64,000 nt of DNA from Ruminococcus sp. NK3A76 (GTDB lineage: Bacteria > Bacillota > Clostridia > Oscillospirales > Ruminococcaceae). This document shows positions 52,243 to 61,895 of the stretch, piece by piece (within the stretch, counting starts at the first letter, position 1; the number at the start of each line of letters is the position of its first letter). The notes beneath the pieces were generated by a model. The model was not told where the DNA came from. It saw only the letters and a program-made list of their open reading frames with translations, and made no database searches. The stretch covers positions 806,001 through 870,000 of the forward strand of contig NZ_JMMA01000002.1 in assembly GCF_000686125.1 (NCBI RefSeq). The letters are read 5' to 3'. Both the position numbers and the translations under genes were made by a program.

Positions 52243-54405
52243 GTGCTACAAGTGGGAGCAGACAGCATAAAGAAAAGAAAAGCCGGCTCGGTCGGGGCGG
52301 CAATAACGGCGGTGCTTTGCTCGGTGGCTGTGGGCGGAGGATTTGCAGGGTATTTCTACTATCAGGCAAACTATTCCGACGGCTGGCATACCGATAAGGA
52401 CGGCAACCGCTTCTATATAGTGGGTAAGGGCGTGCGTGCTATGGGCTACCAGACTATAGATAACGCAGACTATATCTTCTCCGCCGACGGCTTTACACAA
52501 AGCGGCTGGCAGGAGTATGAGGGCTATACCTACTACCTCGACGATGCAGGCGTTATCCAGCGCGGCGAGACTGAGATAGACGGCGAGATGTATTACCTCT
52601 CTCCCGAAACAGGTATATTCAGAACAGGCCTTGTTGATCTTAACGGCTCGGAGTATTTCTTTGACGACCACGGCTTTACATTCGACGGCTTCTCGCAAAG
52701 CGGCGATGACCTGTTTTACTATAACACCTCAGGCCAGAAGCTCAAAGGCTGGGCTAAGATAAACGACAACCAGTATTATTTCCTTGAGGACGGCACGATG
52801 GTCAAGGGCTTTGTCGATATCGACAGCATACCCTACTACTTTGAAGCCGACGGCAAGATGCACTACGGCTGGCTCGACCTTGACGGAAAGAAGTATTACT
52901 GCGATGTAAACGGCGTTGTCTGCAAGGGGTGGATACTCATCGGCAAAGACCTCTACTACGGCGACGACGAGACAGGCGAGATATTCTTCGGCTGGCACAA
53001 GATAAACAAGGAGAAATATCACTTCGGGGAGGACGGCAAGCTCACAAAGGGCTGGGCTGACATCGACGGCAACAGGTATTTCTTTGAGGAGAACGGCCAG
53101 ATGGCCAAGGGCTGGATACAGCAAAAGGGCAAGAAGTATTACCTGAAAGAAGACGGCTCGGCGGCTCTGGGCTTTACCGAGATAAATGCGCATACTTATT
53201 ATTTTAACAGCAAGTACCAGCTGCTCACAGGCTGGCAGACGATAGAGAAGAAGGACTACTACTGCGGCAAGTCGGGCGTGCTCAATGTGGGCTTTATGTG
53301 CGTTGATGACAAGTATTACTACTTCGACAAGCACCACGTCCTGATAAAGGGCTGGCACGACTACAACAAGCACACAGACGACCAGAAGCAGAAGGAGCAG
53401 GACTTCTTGACAAAGATAAAGTACGAGGCAAAGACCAAGAAGGAGCCTGAGAAGTACGATTACAAGCCGGAGGACAAGACCTACGACAAGCTCGAATTCG
53501 AGGCCTTTGAAAAGCTCAAAAAGAACCTTTTCAAGCTCGGCTATACAGATGAGAAGACGGGCGTTGTGGCGCAGGGCTTTATGACAGTTGACGGATACAC
53601 CTTCTACTTTGACGAGACGACAGGCGAGAAATACCTCGGCTGGCAGACGATAGAGGGCAAGAGCTACTACTTCGGCGACTTCGGCATTATGGCAACAGGC
53701 GAGCTTAAGATAGGCGACAAGGAATACGCCTTTGACAGCGACGGCGTGCTGCCCTCGGGCTTTGTAAAGAAGGGCTCGGACGTTTACTACTACGAGGACG
53801 GCCTGCCTGTAAAGGACGTTATCAAGTCGGAAAACGGCTATTACTACTACTTTGACGAAAAGGGCAAGGCGGTCACAGGCTGGCATATCATCAAGAAGAA
53901 CCTGTTCTGCTTCGGCGATGATCGAAGACTTAAGCTCGGCGTTCAGAAGGACGGCAGCAACATCTACTACTGCACCCTAAACGGCGTTGCGAAGAATACC
54001 TGGGTGACGATCAACAGCTCGACCTACTACTTCGGCGCTGAGGGCAAGGCTGCAAAGGGTGTCACCAAGATAGACGGCGTGCTCTACGGCTTCGGCGACG
54101 ACGGAAAGCTCTTAAACGGCATGAAGACAGTCGGCGGCAAGAGATATTTCTTTGACAACGGCGCTGTGGTAAAGGGCTTAAAGAAGATCGACGGCTATGT
54201 ATACTGCTTCGGCGACACGGGTGCTGTCAAGAAGGGCTGGGTGACATACAACGGAAAGACCTTCTACTGCGGCGAGACAGGCAAGGTATACACCGGCTGG
54301 AACACGATAGACGGCAAGCGCTATTACTTCAACGAAAAAGGCTCGATGCAGCGCAGCAAGAAGGTAGACGGCGTAAAGCTCGGCGCTGACGGCGTGGCTT
54401 CATAA
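52243..54405 (+). CDS. Cell-surface protein made of cell-wall/glucan-binding repeats
   Basis: 720 residues from GTG 52243 (AAGGAAAGGA just upstream). A short basic N-terminus and one hydrophobic segment (about 18-42) act as signal anchor. Nearly all the rest is roughly 30 tandem 20-residue CW-binding (choline/glucan-binding) repeats with the pattern G-W-x-x-I-[DN]-G-x-x-Y-Y-F and GxMxxG. One Lys/Glu/Tyr-rich linker without repeats lies near residues 380-430 (HTDDQKQKEQDF). There is no catalytic domain, unlike LytA-type or glucosyltransferase proteins. It probably binds polysaccharide or teichoic acid outside the cell. Confidence 0.9.
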   Translation: MLQVGADSIKKRKAGSVGAAITAVLCSVAVGGGFAGYFYYQANYSDGWHTDKDGNRFYIVGKGVRAMGYQTIDNADYIFSADGFTQSGWQEYEGYTYYLDDAGVIQRGETEIDGEMYYLSPETGIFRTGLVDLNGSEYFFDDHGFTFDGFSQSGDDLFYYNTSGQKLKGWAKINDNQYYFLEDGTMVKGFVDIDSIPYYFEADGKMHYGWLDLDGKKYYCDVNGVVCKGWILIGKDLYYGDDETGEIFFGWHKINKEKYHFGEDGKLTKGWADIDGNRYFFEENGQMAKGWIQQKGKKYYLKEDGSAALGFTEINAHTYYFNSKYQLLTGWQTIEKKDYYCGKSGVLNVGFMCVDDKYYYFDKHHVLIKGWHDYNKHTDDQKQKEQDFLTKIKYEAKTKKEPEKYDYKPEDKTYDKLEFEAFEKLKKNLFKLGYTDEKTGVVAQGFMTVDGYTFYFDETTGEKYLGWQTIEGKSYYFGDFGIMATGELKIGDKEYAFDSDGVLPSGFVKKGSDVYYYEDGLPVKDVIKSENGYYYYFDEKGKAVTGWHIIKKNLFCFGDDRRLKLGVQKDGSNIYYCTLNGVAKNTWVTINSSTYYFGAEGKAAKGVTKIDGVLYGFGDDGKLLNGMKTVGGKRYFFDNGAVVKGLKKIDGYVYCFGDTGAVKKGWVTYNGKTFYCGETGKVYTGWNTIDGKRYYFNEKGSMQRSKKVDGVKLGADGVAS

Positions 54406-54422
54406 GAACCTGCCGGATATCC

Positions 54423-54451
54423 TTGACAATCAAAGCAAAATATGGTATCAT
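54423..54451 (+). promoter_or_regulatory. Promoter of the PH-domain/FkbM operon
   Basis: TTGACA (54423-54428), 17 bp, TATCAT (54446-54451). Confidence 0.8.
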
Positions 54452-54483
54452 ATCATAAAAGAAATACGGGGAGGTCAAGACCT

Positions 54484-54879
54484 ATGAAAAATGATTTCGA
54501 TTATCTGTGGACAGACAAGAAAAGGACACTTTTCGGCCTGCCGATATCATTCACAAGATATTTTCTCACTGAGGAAAAGTTTATAACCAGAAGCGGCTTT
54601 TTAAGCATCACTGAGGACGAGTTCGACCTCTACAGAGTGACCGACAAAAAGCTGAAGCTCTCGCTCTGGGAGAGAATGTTCAAATGCGGCACTATCATGG
54701 TACACGTCAAGGACGTCGATACCCCTATCAAGGTCATCGACTCGGTAAAGGAGCCAAGAAAGGTATTAAACCTTCTTGAAACTCACATCAACATCAACCG
54801 TGACAAGTACAAGATCAGAGGCCGTGACATGGTGGGCTCGGGCGGCGAGTTCCTGCATGAAGACGGAGATTTCATGTAA
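54484..54879 (+). CDS. Bacterial PH-domain-like protein
   Basis: 131 residues from ATG 54484 (GGGGAGG eight bases upstream). The order of strands (RTLFGLPISFTRYFLTEEKF, ITRSGFLSITEDEFDLYRV, GTIMVHVKDVDTP) fits the bPH_2/DUF304 fold. No membrane helix is present. It overlaps the FkbM gene by 1 bp (TAATG). Exact role unknown. Confidence 0.75.
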   Translation: MKNDFDYLWTDKKRTLFGLPISFTRYFLTEEKFITRSGFLSITEDEFDLYRVTDKKLKLSLWERMFKCGTIMVHVKDVDTPIKVIDSVKEPRKVLNLLETHININRDKYKIRGRDMVGSGGEFLHEDGDFM

Positions 54880-55946
54880 TGGCGCTCGATAAAAAAGAGC
54901 TTGCAGAACTTAATTTTTCATTTACAAGGCTTGCAGCAGCCGACAAGCCCGTCCTTATCTACGGGACGGGCAACGGCTGTGAAAAGCTGTTTTTTGTTTT
55001 TGAACGCTTCGGCATCAGGCCGGCAGGCATTTTTGCAAGCGATGATTTCAAGCGTGAGAGGAGCTTTCACGGCTTTGATGTTTTAAGCCTGAGTGAGGCA
55101 GAGGAGCGGTATGGTGATTTTTACGCAGTGCTTGCCTTTGGCACATCGCTCCCTGACGTTATGGAGCGCATAGAGGGGATAGCAAAGCGCCACACGCTCA
55201 TTGCCCCCGAGCTGTCTGTGGCTGATGACAGCTTTTTTGAAAAGGCCGTTTTTCTGGACGATTACAAAAGCGTTGAAAAAGCCTATTCTCTGCTCTGTGA
55301 TGATAAGTCAAGAGAGGTGTTTGAAGACCTCTGCCGATTCAAGATAACGGGCGATATCAGCTATCTTAAAAAGACATTCACCGCACCATCTAAGAGCTGC
55401 ACGGACATCATAAACCCCACCGCCGATGAGATAGTCTGCGACCTTGGTGCATACACAGGCGACACGGTGGACGAGCTGCTGTCTCACACCGGCGGAAAGT
55501 ACAGGCACATCTACTGTTTTGAGCCGGATATGCGCAATTTCCGAAGGCTCGTAAGGTCGCACCTGACGCTTGACAACACAGACTTTATAAACGCCGCAGC
55601 GTGGGACAGTGACACGCAGCTTTTCTTCTCTGCATCGTCCGGCAGGCAGTCAGCAGTCTCGGACAAGGGCAGGATCGTAAGCGGCAGGAGCCTTGACAGT
55701 TATCTTGACGGCAGGGAAGTGACATACATCAAATACGACGTCGAGGGCGCAGACGTTCAGGCGCTGCTCGGCAGCAAAAAAACGATAGAAAAATACAGTC
55801 CAAAAATCTGCACAGCAGCCTATCACAGGCCGTATGATTTCTACAGGCTGATACTTCTGCTTGATACCCTCCGCCCCGGCAGCCGGATATACCTGCGCCA
55901 GTACCCCTACTACCCCTCGTGGGAGACGAATGTGTTTGCGGTATGA
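54879..55946 (+). CDS. FkbM-family SAM-dependent methyltransferase
   Basis: 355 residues. N-terminal Rossmann-like part (VLIYGTGNGCEKLFF) as in sugar-modifying proteins; the C-terminal half is the FkbM methyltransferase domain: SAM motif I in VCDLGAYTGDTVDEL, then YCFEPDMRNF, IKYDVEGADVQALLG and the ending YPSWETNVFAV. The two-part layout is common in cell-surface polysaccharide loci. Its placement after a surface-binding protein fits a role in cell-envelope glycan modification (inference). Confidence 0.88.
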   Translation: MALDKKELAELNFSFTRLAAADKPVLIYGTGNGCEKLFFVFERFGIRPAGIFASDDFKRERSFHGFDVLSLSEAEERYGDFYAVLAFGTSLPDVMERIEGIAKRHTLIAPELSVADDSFFEKAVFLDDYKSVEKAYSLLCDDKSREVFEDLCRFKITGDISYLKKTFTAPSKSCTDIINPTADEIVCDLGAYTGDTVDELLSHTGGKYRHIYCFEPDMRNFRRLVRSHLTLDNTDFINAAAWDSDTQLFFSASSGRQSAVSDKGRIVSGRSLDSYLDGREVTYIKYDVEGADVQALLGSKKTIEKYSPKICTAAYHRPYDFYRLILLLDTLRPGSRIYLRQYPYYPSWETNVFAV

Positions 55947-56044
55947 AACAGGAGAAACGCTTCGCTCAGTGAATAATGAATAGTGAATAGTGAATTGAAC
56001 CTGTCAAGTTTTCTGCACACATAAAGTTAATAAAACTATTGATA

Positions 56045-56899
56045 TCAGCCAATAGAAAGCTTTTCATTTCTGAGCTCATATGGCGTTTTTAAGCCGTTTG
56101 AGCTGTGATAACGATGTGTGTTGTAAAAGCCAAAGACGTATTCAAATATTTTTAGCTCGGCTTCCTTCCTCGTTTTGAACCTACAGCCATGTACACAGGC
56201 ATTTTTGACCGTTGCCCAGAAGCTTTCCATAGGTGCATTGTCATATGGCACACCGCTTCGAGACATGCTTTGGATCATATTGTACTTATGAAGCTTGTTT
56301 TTGTATGCATTGGAAGCATATTGCACGCCTCGGTCAGAATGGAACAGCAGTCCTTCGCCCGGCTTGTATTTTTTGAATGCCTGATCAAGCGAATCGATCA
56401 TCAGCTCCTGCGTGTGTTTGCTGCTAAAGCTTAATCCGACACAATCACGTGCACATAGGTCTATTATCCCTGCTGCGTACAGCCAGCCTTCGTCTGTCCA
56501 TATGTAAGTGCTGTCTCCGCACCACTTTCGGTTTGGCTTATCAGCATTAAAATTGCGGTCAAGAAGATTTTCTGCAACTTGATACTTGTGCCTGCTGTTG
56601 GTCGTTGCCCTATATTTTTTGCATTTTTTCGGGTACATATTTCCTTGACGCATCAGCCTTCCGACTTTCCCCTCACTCATCGGGTATCCGGCTTCTTCAA
56701 GTGCTTTTTTCATACGCACTCTGCCATACTCCTCATAGCTTTCAGCGAAGATCGTCTGCATTTTCTCTACAAGCTCCAGATCTTCTTTTTCTTTGTTGCT
56801 GCGAGGGTTTTCCTTTCGGTCATAATATGATCTTGTACTTATCCCGAGAGTCTGACATACCAGATTGATCGGATATTTATCCAATCCTCTCGCCCGCAA
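56045..56899 (-). CDS. IS3-family transposase OrfB, copy 3
   Basis: 284 residues, intact DDE triad (CGDSTYIW, HSDRGVQYAS, MESFWATVK). It differs from copy 2 at very few positions (for example HKYNMIQS instead of HKYKMIQS). Confidence 0.93.
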   Translation of the reverse strand: MRARGLDKYPINLVCQTLGISTRSYYDRKENPRSNKEKEDLELVEKMQTIFAESYEEYGRVRMKKALEEAGYPMSEGKVGRLMRQGNMYPKKCKKYRATTNSRHKYQVAENLLDRNFNADKPNRKWCGDSTYIWTDEGWLYAAGIIDLCARDCVGLSFSSKHTQELMIDSLDQAFKKYKPGEGLLFHSDRGVQYASNAYKNKLHKYNMIQSMSRSGVPYDNAPMESFWATVKNACVHGCRFKTRKEAELKIFEYVFGFYNTHRYHSSNGLKTPYELRNEKLSIG

Positions 56900-56904
56900 G
56901 TCAT

Positions 56905-57207
56905 CTATCTTTTCTTTGACTCTTGCTCTGCCTGATATGCCGCAACTTTTTTTAAGATCTCTACCTGCATCCTGAGCTTTTCGTTTTCTTTCTTCAATCG
57001 CCTAAGTTCTGCATCCTGCGGACGCTGTTTCCCACAGCCTACAAATGCATCCTCGCCGTACTTTCTGTACTCTCTGCGCCATGTGTAGATCGTTTGCTCC
57101 GGTATTGCGAATTTTTCGGATAACACTTTCACAGATATGTTATCTTTGAAGTGCAGTTCCATGATCTTAAATTTGAATTCCCGACTGTTTTCTCCATGTG
57201 TGCTCAT
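56905..57207 (-). CDS. IS3-family transposase OrfA, copy 3
   Basis: 100 residues, identical to the OrfA of copies 1 and 2, including the run of seven A used for frameshifting. Confidence 0.92.
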   Translation of the reverse strand: MSTHGENSREFKFKIMELHFKDNISVKVLSEKFAIPEQTIYTWRREYRKYGEDAFVGCGKQRPQDAELRRLKKENEKLRMQVEILKKVAAYQAEQESKKR

Positions 57208-57334
57208 TTGAAGCCAACTCCTTTTTTTATATTATATCATTATTAACTTCAAATGTGTAGTTTTATTATACAGGTTCAATTAATTATGCATTATGCATTC
57301 TTAATTCTGCATTTTAATAGCAACTGCCTGTTGC

Positions 57335-57363
57335 TTGACGGCTCAACCTACAGGTGATATAAT
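57335..57363 (+). promoter_or_regulatory. Promoter of the XRE/zinc-ribbon gene
   Basis: TTGACG (57335-57340), 17 bp, TATAAT (57358-57363) with an extended TG. It is 20 bp from the start codon. Confidence 0.75.
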
Positions 57364-57383
57364 AAGCACAAGGAGGGATAAGT

Positions 57384-58142
57384 ATGGAAACAAAGGATAT
57401 GATCTTACAGCTCAGGACAAAACACGGTCTTTCTCAGGATGAGCTTGCACAGAAGGTATTTGTCACCCGTCAGGCAGTCTCACGCTGGGAAAACGGCGAC
57501 ACAGTTCCGAACACTGATACGTTAAGACTTCTCTCTGAGGTCTTCGGCGTGTCGATAAACGCTATTTTAGGCGAGCCGTCGCAGCTTATCTGCCAGTGCT
57601 GCGGAATGCCGCTTGAAGAAGACATTATAAGCATCGGCAAGGACGGCAAGCCTGATACCGACTACTGCAAGTGGTGCTACGCCGACGGTGAGTATATGTA
57701 CAGCGACATGGACGACCTGATAGACGTATGCGTTAAAAACTGGCCGGGCAATGATCTTACAGACGAGCAGAAAAGGTCGCATCTTAAGGGCTTTCTGCCG
57801 ACGCTTGGTTACTGGAAGAACCACAGCGAGCTTGCAAATGACGGAGCTTTTGAAGACTTCAAACGCCGGCTTGTCGATGAGATAAACGCACTCGGTATTC
57901 CCGGTATGCCGAAAGTGGACAAGCTCAATGCCCTTGTCGGCAGCTATGTTGATCTTGCGTATCCGCTCCCGAGCGGTGCGGCGGTCAGCTTTCTTGACAA
58001 GAGTGCGACATACCTCGGCAATCAGCTCGAATCCGCAGACGGCCGCTGCTTCGGTGTGCTTGCAAATGCGGAGTTCATTCTCATCAGCACATACGGCGAG
58101 AAATGCAAAGACCCCGAGCTGCTGCTTTACAAAAAGAGATAA
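57384..58142 (+). CDS. XRE-type regulator fused to a zinc-ribbon and C-terminal domain
   Basis: 252 residues (AAGGAGGG upstream). Residues 1-65 are a Cro/XRE helix-turn-helix (LRTKHGLSQDELAQKVFVT, QAVSRWENGDTVP). Residues 68-115 hold a zinc-ribbon with two Cys pairs (CQCCGMPLEE and CKWCYADGEY), of the type known as putative zinc ribbon, followed by a helical segment. The C-terminal region (about 165-252: PLPSGAAVSFLDKSATYLG, FGVLANAEFILISTYGEK) looks like a separate small alpha/beta domain I cannot name. A one-gene transcript; possibly a metal or redox sensor. Confidence 0.85.
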   Translation: METKDMILQLRTKHGLSQDELAQKVFVTRQAVSRWENGDTVPNTDTLRLLSEVFGVSINAILGEPSQLICQCCGMPLEEDIISIGKDGKPDTDYCKWCYADGEYMYSDMDDLIDVCVKNWPGNDLTDEQKRSHLKGFLPTLGYWKNHSELANDGAFEDFKRRLVDEINALGIPGMPKVDKLNALVGSYVDLAYPLPSGAAVSFLDKSATYLGNQLESADGRCFGVLANAEFILISTYGEKCKDPELLLYKKR

Positions 58143-58151
58143 CTCTTTTTG

Positions 58152-58487
58152 CAGTTAACAGTTAATAGTAAACGGCTTAGGTATTGGCGTGTGAGTCGGA
58201 CGATTTAAGCTAAGTTGTTAGATTTGCACCCGAAGGGGGTGGCGTAGGCGAAGCCGAAGCAGGGGGGCGACCGGAAAGCCCCCCTACCTGTAGCGTGAGC
58301 AAAGCGAGAGACTACCCTCGAAGCTATTTAGTTGGACTAATCACCTTCAAGGCGGTTCTCTCGCCCTCAGAGGGTACACGAGGGGCTTTCCGGTCGCCCC
58401 TCGACCCTTCGGTAGCACGGCCGAATGGCCATACGTCGCCGTGAGGCGACACCTCAACTGTTACCTGTTACCTGTTAACTGTTAACT
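58152..58487. repeat. Heptamer-bounded inverted-repeat element E9
   Basis: AGTTAAC heptamers at the left, GTTACCT/GTTAACT at the right; GGGGGGCGACCGGAAAGCC and the opposing CGAGGGGCTTTCCGGTCGCC inside. It fills the gap between the XRE gene and the trp operon. Confidence 0.8.
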
Positions 58488-58488
58488 A

Positions 58489-58514
58489 CAAAAGCGGCCT
58501 TGCGGCCGCTTTTG
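58489..58514 (-). terminator. Terminator of the trp operon
   Basis: AAAAGCGGCC, four bases, GGCCGCTTTT directly after the trpA stop, with T-rich sequence on both sides. Confidence 0.85.
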
Positions 58515-58516
58515 TT

Positions 58517-59308
58517 TTAGCTGTTCATGGCAGTTTTCATGCCGTTTACGAATTCGCCTACTGCCTTCGGGCAGTTTGTACCCTGCTGTGCTACGATGTT
58601 GACGATGGCAGAGCCTATGATGACGCCGTCAGCATACTTTGATATCTTCTTTGCCTGCTCTGCGTCCGAGATGCCGAAGCCTATGCAGTAGGGGCAGTAG
58701 TTGCCCTCCTTGAAGGGGGTCAGCAGCTCGTCGAAGTTGGTGGTTATCTCTTTTCTCGTGCCGGTAACGCCCAGCGAGGAAACAACGTATACAAAGCCCT
58801 TTGACTCCTCGGCTATCATCTTGATGCGCTCCTTCGAGGTCGGGGCTACGAGGTTGATGTTGTAGATGCCGTATTTGTCGGCTGTCTCCTGGATCTCGTC
58901 ACGCTCCTCAAACGGCATATCGGGAACTATCACACCGTCTATCTGATAAGCCTTGCAGTTTTCAAAGAAACGCTCGGTGCCGTACTTGTAGATCGTGTTT
59001 ATGTACATCATCAGAAGCAGCGGCTTGTCGGTCTTTTCCCTCAGGCTCTTTACAAGGTCGAATATCTTGTCAAGCGTTGTGCCTGCATTTAGTGAGCGAA
59101 GCGATGCTCTCTGTATTGTCGGCCCCTCAGCTATCGGGTCGGAAAAGGGAACGCCGAGCTCTATTATGTCAGCGCCCTTGTCAAACATTTCGAGAACTGT
59201 CTTTTCGGTCGTCGCCATGTCCGGGTCGCCGGCTGTTACGAATGTTATAAGTGCCTTTTTGCCCTGAGCTTTCAGCTGCTCAAAGCATAGATCTATCCTA
59301 TTGCTCAA
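58517..59308 (-). CDS. trpA: Tryptophan synthase alpha subunit
   Basis: 263 residues, full length. Catalytic Glu in [18 protein letters not shown] (about residue 49) and Asp in [13 protein letters not shown] (Asp60 equivalent). [12 protein letters not shown] and GVIIGSAIV form the phosphate site. Releases indole and glyceraldehyde-3-phosphate from indole-glycerol phosphate, channelled to TrpB. Overlaps trpB by 11 bp. Confidence 0.97.
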   Translation of the reverse strand: MSNRIDLCFEQLKAQGKKALITFVTAGDPDMATTEKTVLEMFDKGADIIELGVPFSDPIAEGPTIQRASLRSLNAGTTLDKIFDLVKSLREKTDKPLLLMMYINTIYKYGTERFFENCKAYQIDGVIVPDMPFEERDEIQETADKYGIYNINLVAPTSKERIKMIAEESKGFVYVVSSLGVTGTRKEITTNFDELLTPFKEGNYCPYCIGFGISDAEQAKKISKYADGVIIGSAIVNIVAQQGTNCPKAVGEFVNGMKTAMNS

Positions 59309-60488
59309 CGAGATCGACCCCCTTGTATTTTGCTATCGAGTATACGTCCTTGTCGCCTCTGCCCGAGAGGTTTATGACAAGTATCTGGTCTTTGTTCATC
59401 TTTGGTGCTATGTCAAGAGCCGCAGCAACAGCGTGTGCAGACTCGATCGCCGGGATAATGCCCTCGGTGCGTGAGAGGTATTCAAAAGCCTCGACTGCCT
59501 GCGCATCGCTTATCGGCACATACTCAGCCCTGCCTGTTTCTTTCAGGTATGCGTGCTCAGGGCCTATGCCCGGGTAGTCAAGACCGGCGGAGATAGAGTA
59601 TACAGGCGCTATCTGGCCGTATTCGTCCTGTAAGAAAAGCGACTTCATGCCGTGGAAGATGCCAAGACTGCCGTTTGCCATGGTAGCTGCATTGTCGGGC
59701 GAGTCAACACCTCTGCCGGCTGCCTCTGCGCCGACAAGACGCACGCTCTTGTCCTCAATAAAGTCATAGAAAGCGCCCATAGCGTTCGAGCCGCCGCCGC
59801 AGCAGGCAACTACGCAGTCAGGCAGCCTGCCCTCTTTAGCGAGCATCTGCTCCTTTATCTCCTCTGAGATTATCTTCTGGAAATCCCTTACCATTACGGG
59901 GTAGGGGTGCGGGCCCATGACAGAGCCTATGCAGTAGAATGTCGTGTCGATGTGCGAGCACCAGTCACGCATAGCCTCGTTTATAGCGTCCTTGAGGGTA
60001 GCTGTGCCTGAGTCTGTGCCTGTTACCTTGGCACCTAAGAGGTTCATTCTGTATACATTGAGCGACTGTCTTCTCATGTCCTCAGAGCCCATGTATACCT
60101 CGCATTCAAGCCCCATAAGAGCGCATACCGTAGCTGTCGCAACGCCGTGCTGGCCTGCACCTGTCTCGGCGATTATGCGCTTTTTGCCCATTTTCTTGGC
60201 AAGCAGCACCTGACCGAGCACGTTATTTATCTTGTGAGCGCCTGTGTGGTTTAAGTCCTCACGCTTGATGTATATTTTAGCACCGCCTAAGTCTTTGGTC
60301 ATTTTCTCGGCGTAGTAGAGCATAGAGGGGCGGTTTGCATAGTCTCTGTAAAGCGCTTTGAGCTCCTCCTTAAACTGCGGGTCGTCTTTGAATTTATCGT
60401 AAGCAGCTTCAAGCTCGTGAACTGCCGTCATAACAGTCTCGGGAACATACTGTCCGCCGAACTGCCCGAATCTTCCGATATTTCCCAT
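59298..60488 (-). CDS. trpB: Tryptophan synthase beta subunit
   Basis: 396 residues. PLP Lys in [13 protein letters not shown] (about residue 86), the catalytic Glu in [13 protein letters not shown] and the phosphate loop [10 protein letters not shown]. It is the TrpB1 type that pairs with TrpA. One base separates it from trpF. Confidence 0.97.
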   Translation of the reverse strand: MGNIGRFGQFGGQYVPETVMTAVHELEAAYDKFKDDPQFKEELKALYRDYANRPSMLYYAEKMTKDLGGAKIYIKREDLNHTGAHKINNVLGQVLLAKKMGKKRIIAETGAGQHGVATATVCALMGLECEVYMGSEDMRRQSLNVYRMNLLGAKVTGTDSGTATLKDAINEAMRDWCSHIDTTFYCIGSVMGPHPYPVMVRDFQKIISEEIKEQMLAKEGRLPDCVVACCGGGSNAMGAFYDFIEDKSVRLVGAEAAGRGVDSPDNAATMANGSLGIFHGMKSLFLQDEYGQIAPVYSISAGLDYPGIGPEHAYLKETGRAEYVPISDAQAVEAFEYLSRTEGIIPAIESAHAVAAALDIAPKMNKDQILVINLSGRGDKDVYSIAKYKGVDLVEQ

Positions 60489-60489
60489 G

Positions 60490-61113
60490 TTACGTTTCCT
60501 CCTTTATGAGTGAGATCATCCTGCGTATCTTGTCATCGTCTTTAAAGCTGTCTGTCTCGACCGAGCTTGATATGTCAAGCCCGAAGGGTCTAAGCTCTTT
60601 AGCAAGCGTTACGGCGTTTTCTACATCTATCCCTCCTGCAAGCAGGAAAGGCTTACTAAACTCTGCGGCCATGATAACAGCCGTGTCAGCCGTCTTGCCT
60701 GTGCCGCCTGCAACACCTTCAACAAAGCTGTCGATAAGCAGCCTGTGGGCACTGAGCCTGTCGGCGGCTTCTATGTCGGCGGCGGTCTTTGCCCTTACCG
60801 CCTTCCATATCTCGCCTTTAAAAAACTCACGCAGCTGTGAGATGTATTCATCGTTTTCATTGCCGTGCAGCTGTATCACATCAAGGTAAGGCGCAAAGCT
60901 GTCTCTTAAACTGTCGATAGGCTCGTTTACGAACACGCCGACTGACTTTATACCCTTATCAAGCTGTGAAACAAGCTCCTTAAAGTCCTCTGCCGTGATG
61001 CTTCTGCGAAAGCCCTGCGTTAGTATAAACCCTGCGTAATCAGGCCTGTGCCTGTTGACTGAGAGAATGTCCTCAGCCCTGCGCAGGCCGCATATTTTTA
61101 CCTTTACGCTCAT
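60490..61113 (-). CDS. trpF: Phosphoribosylanthranilate isomerase
   Basis: 207 residues, TIM barrel. General base Cys in [11 protein letters not shown] (residue 7) and general acid Asp in [26 protein letters not shown] and DISSSVET are the phosphate-binding loops. Converts phosphoribosylanthranilate to CdRP. Confidence 0.96.
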   Translation of the reverse strand: MSVKVKICGLRRAEDILSVNRHRPDYAGFILTQGFRRSITAEDFKELVSQLDKGIKSVGVFVNEPIDSLRDSFAPYLDVIQLHGNENDEYISQLREFFKGEIWKAVRAKTAADIEAADRLSAHRLLIDSFVEGVAGGTGKTADTAVIMAAEFSKPFLLAGGIDVENAVTLAKELRPFGLDISSSVETDSFKDDDKIRRMISLIKEET

Positions 61114-61115
61114 TT

Positions 61116-61892
61116 TTACACGCCCTCACGAAGCTTAAGCAGCTTGCCGCCTATGCTGTCAGCCCTCATCAGCGTTTCGCCTATGAGCACCGCGTCAGCG
61201 CCGTTTTTGCGAGCCTGCTTCATGTCTGCGTTATCCCTGATGCCGCTCTCTGATACGAGCACTCTGTCATCAGGCACGAGAGATGCGAGCCGCCTTGTCG
61301 TGTCAAGGTCAACTGTGAAGTCCTTAAGGTTTCGGTTGTTGATGCCTAAAAGGTCAGCGTCAGTTTTTAAAGCCCTTTCAAGCTCATTCTCGTCATGAAC
61401 TTCCATGAGCACCTCGAGCCCGACCGAATGTGCAGCGAAAGTGTACCTTTCAAGCTGCTCGTCGTCAAGTATCGCACAGATAAGCAGCACAGCGCTTGCA
61501 CCTAAGAGCCTTGCGTGGTAGACCTGAAACTCGTCTATCACGAAATCCTTGCGCAGCACGGGTATATTCACACGCTCTGTGATGCTTTTAAGATAATCGT
61601 TGCTGCCCTGGAAGTAGTGCTCCTCAGTCAGGCAGGAGATAGCGTTCGCACCGCAGCGCTCGTATTCAAGAGCTGTCTCCAAAGGCATAAAATCAGGCTT
61701 TATCAGCCCCTTTGAGGGCGATGCTTTCTTTACCTCTGCTATGACCGAGAGCGTGTCACGCTTAAGCGCTTGTCTGAGCGAATATGTCTTCAGGCCGCAG
61801 CTTAAAGCAAGCTCCTTTGCGTTATCGCCGATAAGAGCTTTTTCACGTTCAAGCTGCTCACGTCTTTTTAATGCTATATCGTCAAGTATCAT
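61116..61892 (-). CDS. trpC: Indole-3-glycerol-phosphate synthase
   Basis: 258 residues, TIM barrel. SVIAEVKKASPSKG (catalytic Glu/Lys), NAISCLTEEHYFQGS, VLRKDFVIDEFQV and LLGINNRNLKDF are all present. Two bases before trpF and 3 bases after trpGD. Confidence 0.97.
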   Translation of the reverse strand: MILDDIALKRREQLEREKALIGDNAKELALSCGLKTYSLRQALKRDTLSVIAEVKKASPSKGLIKPDFMPLETALEYERCGANAISCLTEEHYFQGSNDYLKSITERVNIPVLRKDFVIDEFQVYHARLLGASAVLLICAILDDEQLERYTFAAHSVGLEVLMEVHDENELERALKTDADLLGINNRNLKDFTVDLDTTRRLASLVPDDRVLVSESGIRDNADMKQARKNGADAVLIGETLMRADSIGGKLLKLREGV

Positions 61893-61895
61893 CTG

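Larger units (their letters stand above)
55996..57278 (-). mobile_element. IS3-family insertion sequence, copy 3 (apparently intact)
   Basis: 1,283 bp, same orientation as copy 2. It is inserted in a heptamer array: GTGAATA heptamers on the left (55965-55995), GCATTAT-type heptamers on the right (57279-57310). Confidence 0.92.
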
